Assembly (NCBI GenBank): GCA_013153235.1 | Contig: JAADEU010000055.1 | Span: 1 to 5,460, forward strand | Direction of reading: 5' to 3' | DNA from: Aquificota bacterium | GTDB taxonomy: Bacteria; Aquificota; Aquificia; Aquificales; Hydrogenothermaceae | DNA: 5,460 bases | Position numbers and translations under genes: made by a program | Part shown: positions 1-4,746 of the stretch, piece by piece | Layout: the number at the start of each line of letters is the position of its first letter | Numbering within the stretch: the stretch's first letter is position 1 | The notes under the pieces: generated by a model | Seen by the model: only the letters and a program-made list of their open reading frames with translations | What the model was told of the DNA's origin: nothing | Databases searched by the model: none

Positions 1-421
1 AAGCACCTGTCACAAAAAACAGCAGATAAAACAGAAGGATAAAAAATCTATCCAGGACAGAAATCTGGCCAAATGTCGGGTCAAACAGATTGGCAACAGT
101 GAATCCCATAAAATAACTGATTAGTTCTGCAGCATAGGAAAATGCAGCGATAAATATGTTTACCACAAGTCCAAGGAGGAATCCTATCAGCAGTTCCCTG
201 AAAATAAGCAGAATATAAGTTATAAGGGAAAAGTCCTGATAGGGAATCTTAATCTGGAATATTGACATAAAGAAAAAAGAAAAGGAAACGGCCAGCATAA
301 TCCTCACATTAAGGGGAATCATCGCAGTATTTATAAGGGGAAATCCCAGAAACATTCCCACCACCCTCGAAAGAACCAGACCGAAAGCCACAGCCATATC
401 AGGGGTTATCAGGGGATTCAT
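1..421 (-). CDS. fliR: Flagellar type III export gate protein FliR, N-terminal part (3' end outside window)
   Basis: FliR is the single-copy subunit that completes the helical FliP-FliQ-FliR gate. The frame opens with an ATG at 419-421 and runs uninterrupted to the left edge: 140 complete codons of about 250-260 usual for the family. It begins MNPLITPDMAVAFGLVLSRV and shows membrane segments at about 10-30, 40-57, 66-92 and 125-139. FRELLIGFLLGLVVNIF (74-90) and YFMGFTVANLFDPTFGQISV (103-122) match the conserved FliR blocks for the loop and the Asp-Pro-x-x-Gly-Gln motif. The start lies 7 nt after the fliQ stop, with a purine-rich GAGAAAGAG run in front, so no other start is needed. The next gene in most such operons is flhB, sometimes fused to fliR; the fusion cannot be judged from this window. 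Confidence 0.94.
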   Translation of the reverse strand, partial: MNPLITPDMAVAFGLVLSRVVGMFLGFPLINTAMIPLNVRIMLAVSFSFFFMSIFQIKIPYQDFSLITYILLIFRELLIGFLLGLVVNIFIAAFSYAAELISYFMGFTVANLFDPTFGQISVLDRFFILLFYLLFFVTGA

Positions 422-428
422 CTCTTTC

Positions 429-698
429 TCAGGATATGTAAACGATTAAATTTTTTAGGAGTTCCTGGGTAAAATCTATCAGCTTCCTGAATATCCAGGA
501 CCCAAAAATTATCAGCGCAATTATTGTGGCAAATATCTTTGGGATAAATGTCAGTGTCATCTCGTGAATCTGGGTTGCGGCCTGAAAAATACTGATTAAT
601 AGACCAACTATAAAGGCAATCAGTATCACAGGAGCCCCTACAAGCAGGGATGTGTACAGCATCTGCTGAACCAGTGTTATTGCCTGGTCTACACTCAT
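429..698 (-). CDS. fliQ: Flagellar type III export gate protein FliQ
   Basis: FliQ is a small two-helix hairpin protein; several copies wrap the outside of the FliP-FliR core and help close the export gate. The 89-residue product matches the family's near-constant length. Transmembrane helix 1 is at about 16-38 and helix 2 at about 51-72. The joining loop carries the family hallmark FQAATQIHEMTLTFIPK (38-54). It starts one base after fliP and ends 7 nt before fliR, in the conserved fliP-fliQ-fliR order. The ATG is supported by the AGGTGG ribosome site. A virulence-type SctS homologue would look similar, but the surrounding hook and C-ring genes make it flagellar. Confidence 0.97.
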   Translation of the reverse strand: MSVDQAITLVQQMLYTSLLVGAPVILIAFIVGLLISIFQAATQIHEMTLTFIPKIFATIIALIIFGSWIFRKLIDFTQELLKNLIVYIS

Positions 699-699
699 T

Positions 700-1416
700 T
701 TACCACCTGTAACCCTGTATTAATGCCTTTGTTAATAATTCAAATCCATCTGCAAGAACAAAAAGTATCAGTTTAAAGGGTAGAGAAATCATCATCGGGG
801 GAATCATCATCATCCCCATAGACATCAGTATACTTGCCACCAGCAGGTCTATAATCAGAAACGGCAAGAATATGATAAACACTATTTCGAATGCCGTCTT
901 TATCTCACTTATCATAAATGCAGGAATCAGGGTTATCATACTGACCTCTTCAGGACTTGCAGGTTTCTCATTTGCAATATCCAGAAAGAGTTTAAGGTCT
1001 TCCTTCCTGGTGTTGTTTATCATAAACTTTTTCACCGGCTGTGTTGCCCTCTGCAGGGCTTCCATATCTCCTATCTCTTTGTTCAGATACGGCTGGAGGG
1101 CGTTTGCATTTATCTCCTCAAATACAGGTTTCATAATGAAAAATGTCAGAAATAAGGAAAGGGCCACAATAACCTGGTTAGGTGGAGACTGGGGGATACC
1201 AAGGGCATGCCTTAAAAGGGAAAGGACAATGACAATCCGAACAAAGGATGTAAGGGCAATCAGTATTGAAGGGGCAAGACTGAGTATTGTTATCAGAAAA
1301 AGAATCTTCAGGGTTATGTCCAGATTGTTCAACTGGTTTAGTGTATCTGTGACAGCATCCCCATAAGAGATTCCGGATACTAAAAAAAAGCTAAGTAGAA
1401 TCAGAATCTTTTTCAT
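700..1416 (-). CDS. fliP: Flagellar type III export gate protein FliP
   Basis: FliP forms the pentameric core of the FliP-FliQ-FliR gate through which flagellar subunits cross the inner membrane. The 238-residue product begins with a cleavable signal peptide (about 1-19, MKKILILLSFFLVSGISYG), a known feature of the family. A first membrane segment with TSFVRIVIVLSLLRHALG (56-73) is followed by PPNQVIVALSLFLT. After a periplasmic stretch come the two family signatures, PAFMISEIKTAFEIVF (165-180) and FLPFLIIDLLVASILMSMGM with the following MMIPPMMISLPFKLILFVLADG. The MMM at 202-204 corresponds to the methionine gasket described for the Salmonella gate. Length is typical for forms that carry the signal peptide. 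The ATG is inside the end of fliO (26-nt overlap) with GAGAAG at 1420-1425. An 8-T tract in codons 9-12 is noted separately. Confidence 0.97.
   Translation of the reverse strand: MKKILILLSFFLVSGISYGDAVTDTLNQLNNLDITLKILFLITILSLAPSILIALTSFVRIVIVLSLLRHALGIPQSPPNQVIVALSLFLTFFIMKPVFEEINANALQPYLNKEIGDMEALQRATQPVKKFMINNTRKEDLKLFLDIANEKPASPEEVSMITLIPAFMISEIKTAFEIVFIIFLPFLIIDLLVASILMSMGMMMIPPMMISLPFKLILFVLADGFELLTKALIQGYRW
703..708 (-). promoter_or_regulatory. Ribosome binding site of fliQ, inside the last codons of fliP
   Basis: AGGTGG sits 4 nt before the fliQ ATG and is formed by the final Arg and Trp codons of fliP (AGG TGG TAA). The fliP stop and fliQ start are separated by one base, so ribosomes ending fliP can restart at once; gate components are needed in fixed ratios, which coupling would favour (inference). 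Confidence 0.65.
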
Positions 1417-1696
1417 TTTCTTCTCTGGATGATTCCCCTTCCAGCTTTTCCCATTTCTCTATTATACTGAGATTTTTCTCATCAAAGGACACAAAGTAGT
1501 ACCTACCATTTGCCTTTACCACAGCAAGGCCCCTATTTTTTCCCAGATACTTCAGGTCAATTATCTGTATGATTCCTTTCTGTCCAGGAAGAACTCCCCG
1601 TCCAAACTTTGTTATTGCATAGTAGATGGAATATATAAGAACAATAACTATAACAAGGGAGGAAAGCATCCTCAGAATATCTGAATACTCAAGCAA
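1391..1696 (-). CDS. fliO: Flagellar export-gate assembly protein FliO (TTG start)
   Basis: FliO is a small membrane protein that stabilises FliP and helps assemble the FliP ring of the export gate; it is poorly conserved and missing from some flagellated bacteria. The 101-residue product has one N-terminal transmembrane helix (about 11-27, SSLVIVIVLIYSIYYA), a beta-rich cytoplasmic domain (about 40-82: IIQIIDLKYLGKNRGLAVVK, then NGRYYFVSF) and an acidic, serine-rich tail. The ILDLKYLGKNRGLAVV-like pattern and the position just before fliP support the call. The start used is TTG at 1694-1696, overlapping fliN by 8 nt with AAGGG 9 nt upstream. An ATG at 1667-1669 (residue 10) would keep most of the helix but has only a GAGG directly abutting it. 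The end overlaps fliP by 26 nt. Confidence 0.85.
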   Translation of the reverse strand: MLEYSDILRMLSSLVIVIVLIYSIYYAITKFGRGVLPGQKGIIQIIDLKYLGKNRGLAVVKANGRYYFVSFDEKNLSIIEKWEKLEGESSREENEKDSDST

Positions 1697-1967
1697 GGTC
1701 CACTACCCTTATAGCGTACTTCTCATTTACCACCACAAGCTCACCGATGGCAAACAGCTGTCCCCTGAGATATATCTCTATGTAATCCTCAATATGTTTA
1801 TCCAGACGTATGATATCACCCTCTTTCATCCGGAGGATATCTATAAAGTTCCTCTTTGTTCTCCCTACCTCTCCGGTTATCTTCAAATTAATATCATGGA
1901 GAAATGATATATCAAGCTCTTCTTCCACCTGATTTTCAAGCTGCTGGGTTTCCTTTTTTTCTTCCAT
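1689..1967 (-). CDS. fliN: Flagellar motor switch / C-ring protein FliN (short form)
   Basis: FliN forms the base of the cytoplasmic C-ring with FliM, contributes to rotational switching and docks the FliH-FliI export complex. The product has 92 residues. A charged, probably disordered head (1-18) precedes a single SpoA domain (about 24-92) with the family pattern: LKITGEVGRTKRNFIDILRM, then KEGDIIRLDK, and RGQLFAIGELVVVNEKYAIRV. FliN proteins are often 100-140 residues; here the missing length is in the variable N-terminal extension and the domain itself looks complete. There is no FliM-like or CheC-like part, so it is not FliY or FliM. The ATG lies 2 nt after the fliL stop and no Shine-Dalgarno sequence is visible before it, which suggests coupling to fliL translation. 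The stop overlaps the fliO start by 8 nt. A type III secretion SctQ C-terminal fragment is less likely in this context. Confidence 0.93.
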   Translation of the reverse strand: MEEKKETQQLENQVEEELDISFLHDINLKITGEVGRTKRNFIDILRMKEGDIIRLDKHIEDYIEIYLRGQLFAIGELVVVNEKYAIRVVDLA

Positions 1968-1969
1968 TT

Positions 1970-2482
1970 TTATGCTGTCTGTATCACAAAATCTGTAAAG
2001 TAAACATTTTTTACACCACCCAGGGGCAGAATGGCGTTGACCCTTCTGAGTATCTCCTCTTTCAGTTTCTCAACCCCTTCGGCCGTTTTCAGTTCCTTAG
2101 AGGTCTTTGTGAATAACAGTGTGGTAATACTGTCTTTTATCTGTGGGAGTCTCTTTTCAACCTCCTGTTTGACCTGTTCATTTTCAACTTCCAGAATTAT
2201 GGTTACCTTGAGGTATCTGTCTGCATCTTTGTCGGCCAGGTTAACAACAAAAGTTCCCACCTCGAACATAATACCGAGGTTTTCCACATTCCTTATCTCT
2301 TCCTGTATCTTCTCTGCCTTATTTTCTTCCTGATTTTCCTTCTGTTTATCAAGAACAAGGAATTTATAGGCGGCACCGCCACCACCGCCTAAAAGGAGTA
2401 AAAGAACAACGAGGAGGATGATAAGTTTTTTCTTTCCTCCTCCTTGCTGCTGTTCTTCCTGCTCTTTATTCTCTTCTGCCAT
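1970..2482 (-). CDS. fliL: Flagellar basal-body-associated membrane protein FliL
   Basis: FliL is a single-pass inner-membrane protein that surrounds or supports the MotA/MotB stator units and affects torque and swarming. The 170-residue product has a short E/Q-rich cytoplasmic tail (1-13) and a GGGKKK stop-transfer patch. One transmembrane helix (about 20-31) is followed by a GGGGGAA run, then a charged linker (about 45-68). The periplasmic FliL domain (about 69-170) includes FEVGTFVVNLADKDADRYLKV, the LEVENEQVKQEVEKRLPQIKD helix in overlapping pieces, TLLFTKTSKEL, and a C-terminal VYFTDFVIQ strand. Length and layout are ordinary for the family. The ATG has GGAG 6 nt upstream. The next gene, fliN, starts 2 nt after the stop; in most operons of this type fliM comes first. 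Confidence 0.94.
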   Translation of the reverse strand: MAEENKEQEEQQQGGGKKKLIILLVVLLLLLGGGGGAAYKFLVLDKQKENQEENKAEKIQEEIRNVENLGIMFEVGTFVVNLADKDADRYLKVTIILEVENEQVKQEVEKRLPQIKDSITTLLFTKTSKELKTAEGVEKLKEEILRRVNAILPLGGVKNVYFTDFVIQTA

Positions 2483-2518
2483 TTAGTTCTCCACTTTAGG
2501 GCTTTTTTACATTATATA
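2483..2518 (-). other. 36-nt spacer between flgE and fliL, carrying the fliL ribosome site
   Basis: This is the only junction in the cluster wider than 7 nt. On the coding strand it begins with an AT-rich stretch containing TATAAT (2511-2516) and ends with GGAG (2489-2492), 6 nt before the fliL ATG. I see no inverted repeat able to form a terminator stem. No good -35 hexamer sits at the right distance upstream of the TATAAT; GAGACA at 2537-2542 is 20 bp away and matches poorly. An internal promoter is therefore possible but unsupported. Confidence 0.5.
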
Positions 2519-4096
2519 CTATCTCTTAATATTCATTGTCTCCTGAAGAACCTGGTCAGAAGTTGTTATTGTTCTTGCGTTTGCCTGGTAAGCCCTCTGG
2601 GCTGTAATCAGGTTGATGAACTCCCTGGATATATCAACGTTGGAGAGCTCAAGGAATCCACTTCTTATCTTTGATATAACCCCCCCAGGGACAATAATTG
2701 GCGTATAAGTTCGACTGTTAGGCAGGTAGAGGTTATTTCCCTTTCTTACGAGGATTTCTTTATCCTTGAATGTGGCTATGGCAATCCTCGCAATATCCTT
2801 GACCTGACCGTTGGAGTATACTCCCTTTACGATTCCGTCTTCACTGACAGCAACCGATAACAGGTCCCCTTTTGCATAACCGTCCTGCTGTGCATAGAAA
2901 ATGAAGTCAGATGCCACCTGTCTGATTTCTTTGAAGTTTTCTGTGGTTATCAGTGGGTTTGCTGCACCATTGTTAGGGTCATATCCTGAGAATACAACCT
3001 TTGCAGGGTCTACAGCAACCGTTCCTGCTGTCTCGTTATACAGGTAATCAACTGTAATCTGGTCAGTTGTTGCGGTGTTCTCAAGGAGTGGTATATAAAT
3101 ATCACCTGTTGCGTAATCTATACTTCCAACAACCTCGCCGTTCTCATTCACAATATTTCCTGCACCATCATCATGCCAGTTTACGATATAGGTTGTACCA
3201 CCTGTGGTATAGGATTTTATGTGGACACTTCCCTTTGTAGGGAGATTAGTAAGCCTGAAATACCCGTCAGTTGTAGCATCTGTCTGTGTTTCGTTGGAGG
3301 CTAGGGTTACCTGCGTATCCGCATAAACATTATTAACATCAAGACTTCCATCAGATCTGAACTGGAGCTGGAGTGATTTATACAGCGTACCTCCAACATC
3401 TATAGGGGATATTGTTCCATCTATCAGTTTATACACATTCCATGTATTGGTACCTGTTCTCTGGAAGTAGTAGGATGTGATGTGTGGATTTCCCAGTGAG
3501 TCGTATGTGGTGAATGAGTTAACGTAGTTAAATGTGGTGGAATCCCCTGGCGTAAAAGCAGCAGATATTACCTCAACTCTGGAATCAAGGTTTGTGGGCT
3601 CTTTGAACGACACTTTCGTAGTTTGAGCTGGAGATACAGAGTTCGGTATATTAATTGCCTGTATAGCACCGGAGATGTTTCCGTTTTTATCCAGCATCCA
3701 TCCAAGGAGTTTCTGGCCGTTGAGATTTATCAGGTCACCTTCTGCATTGGTTCTAAACTGTCCTGCTCTGGTGTAGTAGGTAAGCCCCTGATTATCCTGA
3801 ACCATGAAGAAACCTTCACCGTCAAGGGCAAGGTCTGTTGGTGTGTTTGTGTTCATCAGGGACCCCTGCGAAAAGTCCTTTGTGGTGGAACCTACAAAAC
3901 TTCCTCCACCTATTTCGAAATTTTTGGGAGCCCCATTTGCATAGGTCGTCGTACTTCGGGAGATCAGATCCTCAAAATTTGCCCTTTCTGCCTTGAAACC
4001 AACTGTGTTAACATTTGCTATATTGTCTGATATAACAGAAAGCCACTCCCTGTTAGCCCCAAGTCCTGCATTTCCTGTGTAAAATGACTGTATCAT
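2519..4096 (-). CDS. flgE: Flagellar hook protein FlgE
   Basis: FlgE is the exported subunit of the hook, the curved universal joint between rod and filament. The 525-residue product has the family layout. The N-terminal rod-type helix region (about 1-45) contains DNIANVNTVGFKAERANFEDL. A conserved block at 75-135 contains FSQGSLMNTNTPTDLALDGEGFF in overlapping pieces, then YYTRAGQF and LINLNGQKLLGW. The central FlaE-like domain (about 160-260) includes SFTTYDSLGNPHITSYYF. The C-terminal D0/D1 region includes DGYAKGDLLSVAVSEDGIVKGVYSNGQ and the terminal LELSNVDISREFINLITAQRAYQANARTI helix. A beta-rich block at about 265-385 is extra compared with short hook proteins of about 400 residues and probably forms an outer surface domain. 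There is no cleavable signal, as expected for a type III substrate. The ATG has a strong ribosome site. Other rod or hook proteins (FlgF, FlgG) are shorter and do not normally follow flgD. Confidence 0.96.
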   Translation of the reverse strand: MIQSFYTGNAGLGANREWLSVISDNIANVNTVGFKAERANFEDLISRSTTTYANGAPKNFEIGGGSFVGSTTKDFSQGSLMNTNTPTDLALDGEGFFMVQDNQGLTYYTRAGQFRTNAEGDLINLNGQKLLGWMLDKNGNISGAIQAINIPNSVSPAQTTKVSFKEPTNLDSRVEVISAAFTPGDSTTFNYVNSFTTYDSLGNPHITSYYFQRTGTNTWNVYKLIDGTISPIDVGGTLYKSLQLQFRSDGSLDVNNVYADTQVTLASNETQTDATTDGYFRLTNLPTKGSVHIKSYTTGGTTYIVNWHDDGAGNIVNENGEVVGSIDYATGDIYIPLLENTATTDQITVDYLYNETAGTVAVDPAKVVFSGYDPNNGAANPLITTENFKEIRQVASDFIFYAQQDGYAKGDLLSVAVSEDGIVKGVYSNGQVKDIARIAIATFKDKEILVRKGNNLYLPNSRTYTPIIVPGGVISKIRSGFLELSNVDISREFINLITAQRAYQANARTITTSDQVLQETMNIKR

Positions 4097-4101
4097 GGCT
4101 C

Positions 4102-4746
4102 TTAACCTCCTATCTGAACAATAGAATTTAGGTCTATCTCATTGTTGTTAACAATAACCTTTATCCCGTCGTCTGTCTTGAGAACGCTGTCCACAAGCCC
4201 TTCACTGATTACTGTAGCCTTTACAGCCTCTTCTCCATTTTTCGCCTCGATATAGACGGTATAGTATCCATCTGCCAGGTCAGGGTTGTTTATCTCAAAG
4301 GGATACTCCTTTCCGGCTTCAAGATTTGAGAATGATTCCTGTTCGACGATGTTTCCACTGCTGTCCATAACAGTAATTGTCACAAGCTCGGCATCACTTT
4401 CAAGGGTAAATTTCACAGTGGATGTCCCGTTTTCCACGTAGGTGTTGAAACCTTCGTAGTATATCTTTTTTCCTATCAGTCCAGATGCATAAAGAAGGGA
4501 GTTAGTCTGGCTTATGTCCTCAAGCATATCAACCGTCTGCTGGAAGTCATTCAGAACTTCCATCTGTCTGAGTTTGATGGTGTTGTCTATGAAGTCTGTG
4601 ATGTCGTTTGCATTGAGCGGGTCCTGCCACTGGAGGTCGGCAAGTAGTACCTTGAGAAAATCCTCGTTGTCCATCTTTGCATTGTCGTATCCTGCTTCCA
4701 CGATTTCTGGCTCTTTTAGATAATCATTCACTCCAGTTAATTCCAT
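4102..4746 (-). CDS. flgD: Flagellar hook cap (hook assembly scaffold) protein FlgD
   Basis: FlgD is exported and forms a temporary cap at the tip of the growing hook, under which FlgE subunits polymerise; it is later replaced by the hook-filament junction proteins. The 214-residue product is near the family's usual size. Residues about 25-70 carry the FlgD N-terminal signature (NEDFLKVLLADLQWQDPLNANDITDFI). ASGLIGKKI at 87-95 leads into the C-terminal half, where an Ig-like beta domain runs about 108-178 (VTITVMDSSGNIV, then GYYTVYIEAKNGEEA), followed by a final strand-rich tail at 183-213. The segment NTIKLRQMEVLNDF replaces the more usual QLAQFSSLEQ, so this is a divergent member. The ATG is preceded by AAGGGG at 4754-4759, 7 nt away, inside the end of fliI. 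The 23-nt overlap with fliI suggests translational coupling. The stop lies 5 nt before flgE, the usual FlgD partner. Confidence 0.93.
   Translation of the reverse strand: MELTGVNDYLKEPEIVEAGYDNAKMDNEDFLKVLLADLQWQDPLNANDITDFIDNTIKLRQMEVLNDFQQTVDMLEDISQTNSLLYASGLIGKKIYYEGFNTYVENGTSTVKFTLESDAELVTITVMDSSGNIVEQESFSNLEAGKEYPFEINNPDLADGYYTVYIEAKNGEEAVKATVISEGLVDSVLKTDDGIKVIVNNNEIDLNSIVQIGG
4106..4111 (-). promoter_or_regulatory. Strong ribosome binding site of flgE, inside the 3' end of flgD
   Basis: AGGAGG lies 9 nt before the flgE ATG. It is made by the last sense codons of flgD (ATA GGA GGT TAA, encoding the terminal I-G-G). It is the best Shine-Dalgarno match among the starts in this window, which fits the need for high output of the hook subunit relative to its neighbours (inference). 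Confidence 0.8.

Noticed and set aside
872..1366. 164-residue open frame on the plus strand, antisense to fliP
   Set aside because: It lies wholly inside the well-supported fliP, its product shows no family motif and looks like a reverse image of hydrophobic codons, and I see no ribosome site or promoter for it.
1947..1967. A-AAA-AAG slippery heptamer in phase near the fliN start, a possible programmed -1 frameshift
   Set aside because: The -1 frame meets a TGA about six codons later, giving only a very short peptide, and the run is explained by Glu-Lys-Lys codons in a charged head.
2483..2518. Transcription terminator between flgE and fliL
   Set aside because: There is a short A/T run but no inverted repeat to make a GC-rich stem, and the downstream genes belong to the same system.
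1626..2674. Several plus-strand frames of 70-100 residues across fliO, fliN, fliL and the end of flgE
   Set aside because: All are antisense to confident genes, cross real gene boundaries without regard to them, and have no recognisable domain.
3623..4030. 135-residue plus-strand frame antisense to the 5' part of flgE
   Set aside because: The product is cysteine-rich and resembles no family known to me, and the minus-strand gene is unmistakable. It is a shadow of flgE codons.
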